From the NCBI GenBank assembly GCA_019188255.1, contig JAETXT010000007.1:1984001-2048000 (forward strand): 64,000 nt of DNA. Reading direction: 5' to 3'. Under the pieces are notes generated by a model. It searched no databases. It saw only the letters and a list, made by a program, of their open reading frames with translations, and was not told the origin of the DNA. Positions 1-11,132 of this stretch are shown here, in pieces. How positions within the stretch are numbered: position 1 is the stretch's first letter; each line of letters starts with the position of its first letter. The translations under genes and the position numbers were made by a program. This DNA is from Verticillium longisporum (taxonomy: Eukaryota; Ascomycota; Sordariomycetes; Glomerellales; Plectosphaerellaceae).

Positions 1-3000
1 TGGGGAATGAGCAATGCCTGCCTGCCGTCATGCCATGTCATCTGCAGTCATCAGCTTCACAGCAACAGCACCAACAAGTCTTGGATGGCTTCGCATGCGA
101 GGTATCTCCTGTCATCCAGATGACACGAACAGTTCAACCACCTCTCTTCTGCCGCCGCTGCCTGCCGCCCGTGGAACTTTCCATCGAGCCCCCTGAAGCA
201 AGCTTATTTATGAACCAAACGCCTGCAAGCGAGCCTGGAGGGAGCTCCGCCCCTCCCACACTGAATGATCGCCGTCGCTTCGTCGCATCCAACCCACACG
301 TTCAATGATCTGCCAGCCTCCCGCCGCGTATCCCCCAGCATTGGACCAAGTTTTGAAAACCCGGTTGCAGAACCCAGCTCTGTCAAAATCCCGACCGTAA
401 GGCGCAAGGAAGAGAGTCCCGTCCGCGATTTTGCGGGCAAGCTCGCTCGCAGAAGCCAAGCCACGTCAGGTGCCGTAGCCGCTCAGGGAAATAGGGGGGA
501 GGCGCCGCCTGTTCTCCGGCCCAGACGGAAATGTGATTGCATAGGGCCCAGGTGTCGTGCAAGGTCACTCGTCCGACGGGCAGGAGAAGACGAATCCCCG
601 TTTCCCTCGTGTCAAGCCGCTGACATGCCGTGCATGCTAGAGCCTCAATTACTGCAAAGCACGGTATTTGACCCGAGCTAAAGTTGCAATTTGACGGCCC
701 TGTGCCGCTCCTCCTTCAGTAGCCTGTTCGAGAGAAGCCTGGCGGTTCCCTGAGCCTCAGCGCATCGTGCCATGCCCCATCTCTTCTCTAGCGACGGCGG
801 CAGTAGGCTTGCCCGTCCTGTATCCATACCGCAACGGCTGGGAGAGAGCCTTGTTCCTTGATGGCACTGTTCGTGAGCCTCAGCCTGAGGGACGGACGAA
901 TGGCGCCTCTGCTGCCGATGGGTCGCCCGTTGAGACGGCACCTGAGTGAAACGGCGCGACCAGGTCATTTCGATATCTCCAAGGGTACGTCCTTGGGAAT
1001 TCCTTCGGTACTTCCCGCCGAGGACGGACGGGGGAAGCTCAGACCTCAGCGTGATGCTGCTCAGGACTGGATCACAGCTTGGGACCCGAACTACCCTGAA
1101 TACATGACTAACAACCCGTGAGCTGTATTTTGCTTCTTCAACGACAATTATGCCAAAGATGGCAGGTGAGTGTCAAGGCCGCAACAAAGCGTAATGGTAC
1201 TCTTCACAACCCAACGCAAGGGAAACAGGACGCTGTTGCCTTCCCTGGAAATTGGAGGGCGCCCAGGCGGCGTAGCATCACCGCCACCAGATGAGGTGGG
1301 CATATTCCCCAGACTCGAAAGATGAGCGGGCCCCAACCAACACCCCTACGCATCCGTCAACGTGCGCCAGCCGCGACACCAGATGAGACGAGATGGGTGC
1401 ACCGAACCATTGGCGCTCGATGGGCTTGAGTCTAATGGGGCAGGAGCAAACATAAGATGGACGTGAGGCTCAGTGTGTGTGCCCTGACGATCCCGCCCCT
1501 CCCTTCTTTCCGGGCGGCCAACCTCCCCACCTCGGCATTGATGTGCGGATGGGATGTGCCGGCGAAGCTTGGCCTCCAAGTTGTCGTCCATCGATCATGC
1601 GGCCGAGCCGCGTTGGACCGCATGATGGGCGAGTGCCGATCCGAGGCGGCTGGACCGCCATCCATCTTGCATTTATGAATCCCCATTCGCCCCCCCCTTT
1701 CTCCTTTCTAGCTGAACGACAACAATCTGGCAGGCTGCCATCAAGATTTGTTGCTTTTTGGCCATGGTGTCTCGGGCCCTCATTCGCACTTGCCTATGGA
1801 TCGTCGATTTCGCCTCACTTCCCTCCCGATGATCGACCATCAAATCATGAAACCGTGCGCCTCTGCTGCACCACAGATCCATCTCCGGCTGCGACGAGCA
1901 TCATCTTGGCATCTGGTCGTCGCAGCCCTGTCGTTGTTCGGAAGAGACGAGCCCGTGGCCGTGGCCGACGCTGAGGTCTCTCGCGTTTGGCACTGAGCCA
2001 CCACAGTCCTCTCGTCGAGCGCCCCCGCCAGCCGTGGGTGCATCTGTGTCCCGTCCCGTCTCTGCCCCGACGACCGACCGCTGCAGCAGCCTGCTCTTGT
2101 CTGAACACGGAAGCTCGTGGGCCGCTCGTGCTTCAAACCGCCACACCTGAGCGTTGGTATGTGTGTGTGAGAGGGAGAGAGAAGACATTAGCGGAGTGCG
2201 TATGACTGCTTCACATACATGGTAGAGCGGCAGGACAATTCACCGAGGGCTGGCCTTTGCTTGCGTGGATCTGACGGTGCGGGGCCGTGTTGGGGCGGCG
2301 GGCGGCTAATCGCCCAGTTCCAGTGCGCGCAGGCCAACGTGCCTCTGAATTAAGTGTGGGCCAGGCTCTGGTGAAACGGCGTGTTTCGAGCTCGACGACA
2401 CGACGCCGCGTCTCTCGTCTCAGCGGTTTGCCCATCTGATGCGACACGCCGGTCCGATGGGCAATGTGCCTGGCTGTGTTATGTAGAGGTTGTGCCTTGA
2501 TTGTGAAAGGGATAAATGGCTGGCTCAAGAACATGGGTGATCTGCTCGACCGTGCTCCAGCTGCATGTATATCGCCATCACACGATCGCCGACGGCACGA
2601 TGATCGGGTCCCGAGCACACGGGTCTTGGGAAATGGCCTGCTGTTTGCCTCTGCTGGCTGCCTTTGTGTGCACCTCGACAAGGCTGGGCTGAGAGAGGCT
2701 GGCGTCAAAGGGTTGCCTTGGTACACTTTGCGGCTGCACATGGTTGTCGCCGATTGAGCTTGATGCTGCGTAAGCCGTGGCTGCGGCTGGAGGTTTGACG
2801 CCTGTGCCTCGTGGGTAAGCAAAACACGAGGCACCATCCAGGTCGTCATCATCCGGGTCGTCATCCTGGCTGGGTCTTGATCTTGATTAGGTCGTCATCC
2901 TGGCTGGGTCGGCTCCATGTGCAGAGCAGACCTGCGGTCTCTGCAAGCCAATTTCGATGAGGTTAAAGAATGGCTGAATGTAGTGAAAAATATCCACATG

Positions 3001-4299
3001 ACCAATGTTTGAAAAGAAATTCAATCGACGGAATAGACAGAGTAGGTAGGACCAGATGGAAGAGACACCCCTCTCCGAGACAAGCCTCCAGATGAGACTT
3101 CCTCCATTGCCAAAGTGCATGCATGATCTGATAAGGTAAGCCGTGGCGGTGCGTGGCGGTGCACATTGCATGAGGTGATCGCCGGCAACGCTTGCACCGC
3201 AGACATTCGAGCCCCCCCCACCCCCCTGCCCAATTAATTTATCAAGTACTGAGTACGGCCAACACGAGCTGCCCCGCCATCCTTTTTAGGGGGTCCGCGG
3301 GTCTCATCAGTCTGTCACTGGTACTCTCATCAACTGAAAATGGACCAAACTCACATTGGTCATGTCAGGTCAGTTGGGTTTGCTGCTCCTTCTCCCCCTC
3401 CGATGAACCAAATTCATCATTCCATGCCTCATCTCCCTTTGTGTACCTTATGTGTATGTGCGCCTTGATACCCCCCCCTCCCCTCCCCTCCTCTCCCCCA
3501 TTTCTGCTACCTGCTCGGTTGCCCGACAGCGTGGCACCATACCTTACCTAGTCCGTCCAAATTTGATACCCAATACCTTTTTGACTCTACTTTGACTCTA
3601 CTTTGACTTTACTTTGGTCTCCTAAACCTCCGATCCTACGTCGCAAACACTGGTCCTGCCTCATCTCGTGATCTTTCCTTTCCACCCACCCCTCTGCTGC
3701 TGTGCAGTCCACCGTGCCTGAGCCGCCCGACATTGCTACCTCCTCTGCTCTCGATCATCGCCGAAAACGAAACCGAAGACAACGACGACACCATTGGAAC
3801 CGACTGTGCGCGTGGCTTCTTCATTGCGCACGCGACCATCCGCCGAGACCGCGTAAAGTGGCTCATCCCTCCCAATCTCAACCCATCCAAAGGGGACGTT
3901 CGACTATTGACATCTCATTTCCCCCGCCTACCGTACGCCACGGTCTCTCCATTCCTTTCATACCAACTTCTTTTTTCCTTTTTCCTCTCTTTCCGATTCT
4001 CGTGTTCGTCGCTTCGGAATATTCCCACCCGTTTCGCCATCTTCTTCTGTTTGAAGCAAACCATCAAGGTCGTCAGGCGTCACATCAACTTGGTGGTGCT
4101 TCCAAATCAGCGAGAGAATCGAACGACCATCCAACCGCCCGACGACACCGCCCACCACCGCAAAGACGGCAAACTTGACGCACACGACATCCGCCGTAGC
4201 GAAAGCGTCGTCGTCATCATCATCATACTTTAAATCAACCGCACACCTCTCGATACCCGATAAACGCGCACCGGCGATTGCGCCGATCCCAGCAGCGAC
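1..4299. other. Gene-free leader with simple repeats
   Basis: I see no convincing gene here. The open frames are short, overlap on both strands and lack family motifs. Visible structure: a duplicated phrase at about 2840-2912 (gtcgtcatcctggctgggtc twice); a pyrimidine-rich tract at about 3470-3505; an imperfect 11-bp tandem repeat (unit actttgactct) at about 3580-3620; and a CT-rich stretch up to about 4060. The CT-rich stretches are typical of fungal promoters and 5' leaders, so the last kilobase probably holds the promoter and leader of the F-box-like gene starting at 4300. Confidence 0.6.
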
Positions 4300-6149
4300 A
4301 TGTCTGCCAGGCCTGCAGACAGTCGGCACACCGGCCCCGACCGAGCCCTGCGAGACGGATGCGAGGGCAGGGCCGCCGAGGAAGAGTTGACACACATCAT
4401 GGCTGCCTCGATCATCGGCAGCACCGTCCTCAACATTGCCTCGAATCCCGTCTCTCCCGGCTCCTCCAGCCCGCCCCTCGACCAGACCAAGGGCTCCGAC
4501 TTTGTCCCGCCGACGCGGCCCAGCAGCACGCCGTTTCCCCACTCCGAACCGCGGCATGCCAACTACCACTATCTGTCGGGCGACGAGGACATGCTGGATT
4601 TCGAGCACGACGCCGGCTTCACGACGACGCCCTACTCGGAACACTTTGAGACGGTGCCCGAGATGAAGCTGAGCCTGCTCGATCTGCCCTCCGAGGTGCA
4701 CGAGATGATCCTCGACCACCTCTTTGGCTACCGTGTGTCGACAAAGTCGAAAAGCTCCGTCGACATGCAGAGCGTCACCAAGAGCTGGAACACGGCGCTG
4801 CGACATTCGCGTAGGAGAGAGCTGTCCGAGCTGGCGCTGATCAATCACACATGGAGGATCCTGATCCAGCAGAGGCTGTTCCGACACTTGAAGCTCAAGG
4901 CGACCATCGACTCGGTCCACGCCGCCATGACCTTCTTTGCCGCACACGATGACCTGCGTTACTACGTCAAGCACATTGAGCTGTGGTTCCCCGTCTTCCA
5001 GCCAAAGTACGGCCCGCTAGCCCTGAGTTCCGCCCTGGCGCTACCGACAGTGACGTCCGACGGCCTCACCAACGCGACGTACACGCTACCGGCCAACAAC
5101 TGCACCCTCGAGGAGGCCCTCCTCTTCGTCGCCGAGACGCTGCCGTTCGTCATGATCCTGACGCTCGAGGGCGGGGAGCGGAAGAAGGCGCCCATGGTGC
5201 AGCATTCCTCCTGGGCTGGCCCCAACGACTGGGCCCTGCCGATCCTCGAATCCGTCCGCACGCTCGTCACGAGGGGCCAGTGGAACCTCATGCGCACCGA
5301 CGAGGATTTCAAGTCGATCCTCTCGTCCCTGCCCAACCTCACCGACTGGCACGGCTCCTACTCCAAGCCCAAGTCCAAGAGCTATCTCTCCATGGCCCGC
5401 GTCCTGCCCGACCTGCCCGCCGCCCACCTCAAAAGCCTTCACCTCTGCCTCGAGAGCGACTACCGCCGCGAGGTCACCTACCCGGCCCACCACGTCAAGG
5501 TCTGCCGGACCGTCCACTTTTGCACCAAGCTCGCCGAGGCCGTGCCCCAGCTCGAGCACTTTTCTTACACGGGCCGGATCTGCAAGTCCTTCTTCCGCGT
5601 CCTCGCCGAACTGACCGACCCTCGCACGACGCGGCTGAAGAGTATTGACATCACCGTCAAGAACTGCTGCCGACCTGTGCCCGTGTTCCACGAGTCTGGC
5701 AGCGGCATCCAGGACACGGGGTTCATTGATGCGTTTGAGCTGCTCGTTGTCCAGGGTATTCGGGCGCTGCAGAAGCTTCGGTCTGTGGATTACCTGCGGA
5801 TCCGCTTTGTAGACTTAGGTGCGTTTCCCTTTGAGTTCTTGTGCGCGATATTCGAAGTGACGCCTTGCTGACCTGCGCAGACTCCCTGCTGCCGCCTCTG
5901 AACCCCTACTTCCTCCTCCGCGGCGACGCCTGTCTCGGCATCTGGAGCGGGCGCATCCTCTCCGAGCTCAAGGACGCCCGGCCGCGCGCGGCGTACGAGG
6001 AGCTCAGCGAGACGTTTGGCGACATTGGCATCAACAAGGACGGGAGGCTGGTGATCAGCGGGTCTGGCGCCAACTACCAGCGGTCGCAGTTTCGGTCGCT
6101 CAAGGTCAACAACTATCACCTGCTGGCGACAAGCATCATTCCGGGGTGA
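4300..6149 (+). CDS. F-box-like domain protein
   Basis: The gene has two exons, 4300-5818 and 5881-6149, joined across a 62-bp intron (donor GTGCGT, acceptor GCGCAG, phase 1). It encodes about 595 aa. Residues around 127-150 (LSLLDLPSEVHEMILDHLFG) match an F-box-like start: Leu-Pro, then an acidic/hydrophobic helix. Further on are leucine-rich stretches such as LPNLTDWHGSY and AAHLKSLHLCLESD, as in fungal F-box/LRR-type proteins of unknown substrate. By family analogy it would recruit a target to an SCF ubiquitin ligase. No Skp1 contact has been shown, and many fungal proteins of this type are only called hypothetical. Met at 4300 is the longest start; Met at 4399 (MAASIIGSTV) is a credible alternative. 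The frame is intact. Confidence 0.8.
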
Positions 6150-8118
6150 TATATCCGGGTGCAGTATTCCCGGGAGAGGCAGTCCCATGAAAGGCAGTCC
6201 CGGGCGAAGAGTGCTCTGCTCCTGCAGAGGCGGGTCCTCTCCCTCACACACGAGAGGCTTGGGGCCCAAACAACACATTTAGTACAGAGGATTTGAGAGA
6301 TGCATCTGAGGAGCATGAAAAGGAAGAAAAGTGCCCTTGAAAAAAGAGGCAAGGCGTTTACACGGATGTTATTTATGGGTTGGAGAATTTGGGTGCATTG
6401 TTTGAAACCGGTCCCCCCCAAACAACAAACCCCTCCTACTCGTTCCGCGCTCGGCGAATCCGGGCCGACAAGACTTTGGCGCCCATTAATAGCCGCGGAG
6501 AAAACAAACGGTCTTGCGAGCTTGACGGCTGCGGCGGACGGGAAGGGAGGTGGAGCGGGCGGCTATGATATATCTCTTGTGGGATGGCGGTTTTTATACC
6601 TGGACAACTTTTGGGACATGAGAGTTTGACACGACATCGGAGGCACGGGCGCGTTGGCGGGTTGGTCTCTGGGGTTTTGATCTGTTTGTCGAGAGAAGCC
6701 TTGATTGAATCTGGGCCCCGCGAGGAGTAGGCTATAATACCACGGCGAGAGTCGTTTGATGTGTTGTTGTGTTTGGGCAGGCTTCGGCTTGGGTCACTGG
6801 ATGCGTTTGTGGGTGAGTGACACACTGGTGAGGTTGGCTGACGGAAGACTGGCCGTGCTGGAGTGGGAGGTTGATGCTTGTCCTTGCATAAGGTTTGGTG
6901 CGCCCTGAACTGGTGATAGATAGCACAGTTTGGCTCGCTTCCTTGAATCCGATCCCGACTCTTGTCAAATAGCCACTCGTTAATTTGCTCACCTACGTTA
7001 CGGACATGGTGTGGTAGCTCGACTACTGCTGGGCGGCACTTGAGAGCTACAGGCCGAGTCGACGAAGCGCATCATTAGAGAGCCAAATCAAGCACCTGAT
7101 GTAGCTATGCATGACACGGGCATCACCGCCGGAAGCCGATGTAGGCTGCGGTTATGGCTGTGCTGAGGCTGCTCTTTGCTATGCTTGAGTGCTTGGGTTG
7201 GGTCCTTGGGGCTTGCGGGTTGGGGCTTATAGGGGGAGGGGCAGAGCTCGCCCGTTATGCCCGGCACCGAGCTACCGATACCGATATACTTGTAATATCT
7301 AACGGTCTGCGCCTTCCTAATACTCTATTTATAATACCGTATTATACGCTACTCGCTATATAATTAGATAATATTAAATTTCGTATTATTAATATTAATA
7401 CCCTTTCTTTTTCAATTTAGATAAGGAGTATCGATATATACTTAATATTAAACTAGGTATGTACCCTCGTGGCCAGCGTCGGTCACCTAGCACTTTTACT
7501 AAGGACTCGAAATCTAGTTTCATTCATCAGAGTGGTTTGTGTAGCGTTGGGTCTTGCATTCAAGGAATATCAGCTCTCATTGCCAAGCATCTGACTAAAT
7601 GAGAAGATCCACGAGTGAACCTCGTCGTGGATTTGAAGCCAGTTTTTACGCCTAGTCTAAGTATCTCGTGCTACGAGATAAGTAGTTTGCTTATCTTGCC
7701 TACCCTTGCCCGGATTCACACTCGGCTACATCCCTTTAGGAGCGAGACCGGTCTCATGTAATTTGAAGCCAAGGGGAGCGGCTAGACTGCCTACTTGAAA
7801 GATTCTTATCTGATACAGTGCGGTCAAGCGATATTATAGAGATGGTCCGAAAACTGAATTCTGCCATAATATCTGGCGCCCAGTTCCTACCGTCGTACCT
7901 GAGGTCGTTCTCGCTCCTGAAGGGATGACATGATAGACGTTTACTGACCGCTTGCATGAAAAGTACAATGATTGAATCCCTGCCAAGTTCCTCATACACC
8001 CACATTAGAGACACAAACAACTCTCTGCGTAGTGTGGTGTAGCGGATCTTCGGGTAGCGGCCCATCATGATGCTGGATGGAAGACCCACGAAGATGCCGA
8101 AATATATCCACACACGGG
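6150..8118. other. Intergenic with AT-rich relic and one doubtful ORF
   Basis: This stretch separates the F-box-like gene from the HET gene. From about 7260 to 7470 the base composition collapses to mostly A and T (long TA/AT runs), consistent with a RIP-mutated repeat. Around 7650-7690 are small perfect palindromes (tatctcgtgctacgagata; gataagtagtttgcttatc) that could form hairpins. A minus-strand frame at 8122-7754 (122 aa) overlaps the HET stop by four bases. It has no recognisable motif, so I do not call it a gene. Confidence 0.5.
7260..7470. repeat. AT-rich island, probable RIP-mutated repeat relic
   Basis: About 200 bp made largely of TA, AT and TTA words, set sharply within GC-rich flanks. 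No frame is preserved. In ascomycetes with repeat-induced point mutation, dead transposons take this form because CpA is converted to TpA. No terminal repeats or target duplication could be identified, so the parent element is unknown. Confidence 0.5.
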
Positions 8119-9891
8119 TCATAGCCTTACTTTAATATATGCGGTAACCGTGAGAGTCGCCGCCTGCCCGTGCTGCGTGAATACCAGGCGGACCGACATG
8201 TTGCTGGCTTCGCCCCCGTCCTTGTAAACGAAGGTCTGCTCCACCGAGTCTGCATAAAATTTCCCCTTAAACCGAGTGCCGTGATGCTCTGCCCGAAGCA
8301 AATCGTCGATCTCTCTGGCGTCCTTTAAGCTGCAGAGTCTTTTGGCGATGGAGCCGGTCAGAATCAACCATGAGACCGTCGAATCGTGCAGCAGGAACGC
8401 GGGACGGATGCGGCATAAGACCCAGAGAGGCCCCCACACTTTGTCGGTTGTTGCGTCTCTCAACATGAGCGAGCAGCCAGTCCAGCCGAGCACGTCCGGC
8501 GTACTGCAATACTTCACTCTGTGAAGGGCGTGGCCGGGATACCTGTTTGTGACGCGTCCTTCTGCGTTCAGACAGTCTTCGCCGCGCGCCTCGAGCGGCC
8601 TTTGCGACTGGATGGTCTCAACGGAACAGAACGGGTAGAGATCAAGTCTCCTGACTGGCAGCTGTGTTGCCGTTCTGTCCAGCTGCGACTGGGATAGTTT
8701 CTGAATTGTATGTTGGCTTAGATAGAACTGCGTCATTTCGAACGCCGGGGTCGCCTGTCCCTCTGCGTCAAAAGCCGCCATGTGAAAGTCTAGCACCGTT
8801 TGGGTGTAATCCCTGACAAACAGCTTCAAGCTGCTGTCCAGAGGTCTAACGAGCAAGCCCAGCTGGCGAAAGTTGGTTGTCGGGGAGAGGGCCGCAACGT
8901 AAAGGGTCTTGGAAAAGCCACCATCATGAGCTATGATGCTCCCGAGTTCAGCTCTCAACCTGGCATCATAGACGCACTCGTCATACAGTCTGTGGATAGG
9001 AGCCAGGGGTGCGTGCAGTTGCAGGCCCTTGTTCGTCATGGCGAAGGGCGTCTCCAACGAGGATATGTCGTTCCATGCTGCGCGATCTGTGGATACGTGT
9101 GGGAACTCCAGTGGGCTTCGGGCCAGAGGGCCTCTCAGAGTCCGATGCTCATCGTCTGCCGTCTTCCAAAAGAAGATTGAAGAACCATCGTCAACTTTCA
9201 TGATTTCTTCTTGCAACCGGAGGAAGGCTTTAGACCCTTCACCGTAGAGAAGCGGCATGTTGATATCGAACAAGCCCATGAGGCAGTAGGCCATGTCTTC
9301 TACCCTTGACGTCTGGCGGTGTGCAGCCCAACTCATCTTTGTCGCTACGCTTATGCCTTCGAGAAGGCCATCGGTCAACTGACCCCGGTCGATGGAGAGG
9401 AAGCCTGAAAGAACTTGCGCGTGCTCTTCCTTGGTGCCCATGGCCGTCCAATCTGCGGTGTAAAAACTGACATTTGCGGGCGCGAGGACTTCCTGTAGAG
9501 TCCAGCCCCGGGTGAACCACCTGCAATGACCTATGTCATTCATAAAGGCCGACCCCGGACTAGGTTGATAGTCTTGGAGGTAGACCAGACATAGCTCTGA
9601 ATCGCGATACCAGGAAAACATGGAATTGATGGCCTCAGACAGCTCGGCGCTGCTGGATTTGTCGATGCAGCATGTGTCGATCCAGGTATAGGAATAGCCC
9701 AGCTTTCGACTCTCCGCCGCACACGCATGAATTTTCTGGTAGCCGGCTTTGCGCCGCACCTCGTCGGTGGGGTTCAGCATTTCCTGGTGGGTGATTTCTT
9801 CAGTTTTCCACGTGTGTGAGAGGATGGAGTACTCCGGAATGGAGCCGAAGAAACAGTGAAGGGTGAGGTCATCGGTTTTGAGAAGCCACAT
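8119..9891 (-). CDS. HET-domain (heterokaryon incompatibility) protein
   Basis: An intact single-exon gene of 590 aa. The N-terminal 250 residues carry the HET signature blocks in order: YSILSHTW near residue 22, a YTWIDTCCIDKSSSAELSEA block near 68, CRWFTRGWTLQEVLAP near 123, and the RVEDMAYCLMGLFDINMPLLYGEG block near 197. In characterised members HET domains trigger a cell-death response when non-self hyphae fuse; the partner of this protein is unknown. The C-terminal 340 residues show no ankyrin, WD40 or NACHT repeats, so this is a HET plus variable-tail architecture. It is related in its motif blocks to the HET gene at 15411. The start is the first Met before the conserved MWLLKTDDL stretch. 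Confidence 0.9.
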   Translation of the reverse strand: MWLLKTDDLTLHCFFGSIPEYSILSHTWKTEEITHQEMLNPTDEVRRKAGYQKIHACAAESRKLGYSYTWIDTCCIDKSSSAELSEAINSMFSWYRDSELCLVYLQDYQPSPGSAFMNDIGHCRWFTRGWTLQEVLAPANVSFYTADWTAMGTKEEHAQVLSGFLSIDRGQLTDGLLEGISVATKMSWAAHRQTSRVEDMAYCLMGLFDINMPLLYGEGSKAFLRLQEEIMKVDDGSSIFFWKTADDEHRTLRGPLARSPLEFPHVSTDRAAWNDISSLETPFAMTNKGLQLHAPLAPIHRLYDECVYDARLRAELGSIIAHDGGFSKTLYVAALSPTTNFRQLGLLVRPLDSSLKLFVRDYTQTVLDFHMAAFDAEGQATPAFEMTQFYLSQHTIQKLSQSQLDRTATQLPVRRLDLYPFCSVETIQSQRPLEARGEDCLNAEGRVTNRYPGHALHRVKYCSTPDVLGWTGCSLMLRDATTDKVWGPLWVLCRIRPAFLLHDSTVSWLILTGSIAKRLCSLKDAREIDDLLRAEHHGTRFKGKFYADSVEQTFVYKDGGEASNMSVRLVFTQHGQAATLTVTAYIKVRL

Positions 9892-11132
9892 CTTGGTGAT
9901 CTGTGAGTTTGGGCCTTATGATAACCTAGTGGTATGGCTAATAGTCCAGACTATGTGGTATCGAGGCGGAATGAAGGTTCTTTAAGAGATCATCGGTGTA
10001 AGGGGCTGGTCGTCAAGCGTCTCGCTGGGACGAGGCCTTGAATGTATGATTATTAGACACAGAGCAAGACGAAGAAAAAACCAAACAAAGGGTCTCTGTG
10101 CCCCTGTATGAAGGAGGAGATGAAGTCACGCACGACCCTCCCCGAGAACGAGCTGCTGAGGCGCAGGATCAGCCTTGGATAATATGTAACAATTAGCCGC
10201 TCACCACTTCGCAAGGCTGCATGACCTGCATGCGGAATGCATGCTGAGCCACCCAAACGCAAGTGGTTTTAATTCGTAAGGCAATGATTGGAAACGATAC
10301 TCGGATGGGAAAAGGCCAGTACGCCTTTTCACTGGCAGTTCCTCGGTCACTGGCACCACATAAGGTGCTAGACCGATGGAGAGAGCTGTCGCCTGAAATA
10401 AGTCGATATACTATCGCCACCAAGTGAACAAATGCTCCAATTGAATGTCACCAAGGCACTGGACTCGATTCTCAGTAGCTGAATAGCTCAGGCCATGGTT
10501 GGCACCTCACAATCGTAAAGGAGCAACTTTGGGTATTGCAAGACCGCTGAGCTGAAGTAAAGCCCCTTCGTCTCGACCGGGATGCAGCTCACAGGGGTGA
10601 GTCTCAACTTCATCCTACCCAGTTCGGAGACTCTTTAAGGCTAACTAACCTAAGGGTATATACTTAGTATATACTTAGCATATACTAAGCATATGCCTAA
10701 TATATATTAAAATATATATCTTAAATACCCTTAATTCTTAAGATAGGTTTTTTTTAAATTTTTTTTACCATATATGCTATATAGGGCCCGTGCACCTTGA
10801 ATTGTGCACGGTACTCCCCGCCCCGACGTTTTTCCGAACTCGGGGGTCTAAACTTCATTTATATCCCTGTCAGCTGCGACCCGTGCTTCGTCGGCTTTTG
10901 TCGAGACGGGACGAAGCACAATCTGCCTCCGCCTGCGCGAGTCATGCGCATACCGCCGGCTTCGGAACCAGAGCCGAGGGTTGACGACCCTGACGCGGGG
11001 CAATCGGCTCAGTTGGGCGAACATGGCCACCAGCCTTGGCGAACACCCTGCGACGCCGACCGCGAACGACAGCACACTTCGGCCCCGCGATTCGGCTCGC
11101 CGCCCGGCCCATAACTGCTTCCTTCGGCGCAG
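9892..11132. other. Intergenic with AT-rich palindromic relic
   Basis: No gene is supported. About 10640-10790 is AT-rich with repeated tatacttag/ctaagcatat words. The rest is ordinary GC-rich sequence that includes the promoter of the Zn2Cys6 gene beginning at 11133. Open frames at 10790-11114 on the plus strand and the opposite-strand frames overlap each other and have no recognisable motif. Confidence 0.5.
10641..10790. repeat. AT-rich, partly palindromic relic (possible MITE)
   Basis: The block opens with aactaacctaagggtatata near 10643 and closes with taaatacccttaattcttaa near 10722, followed by gataggtt. The ends are imperfect inverted copies of each other (aagggtat against ataccctt). 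Between them are short nested palindromes built on tatacttag and ctaagcata. The size and terminal symmetry suggest a degenerate MITE or a RIP-altered fragment. No target-site duplication is evident. Confidence 0.35.

Noticed and set aside
2211..2864. 217-codon minus-strand frame
   Set aside because: Low-complexity, no motif, overlapping plus-strand frames of similar quality.
3958..4974. 338-codon minus-strand open frame
   Set aside because: It runs antisense through the F-box-like gene's leader and exon 1. Its composition (Gly/Arg/Val-rich) is the expected mirror of GC-rich codons, and it has no motif.
7754..8122. 122-codon minus-strand frame just after the HET gene
   Set aside because: No motif, and a four-base overlap with the HET stop; may be chance or a relic. 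Left uncalled.
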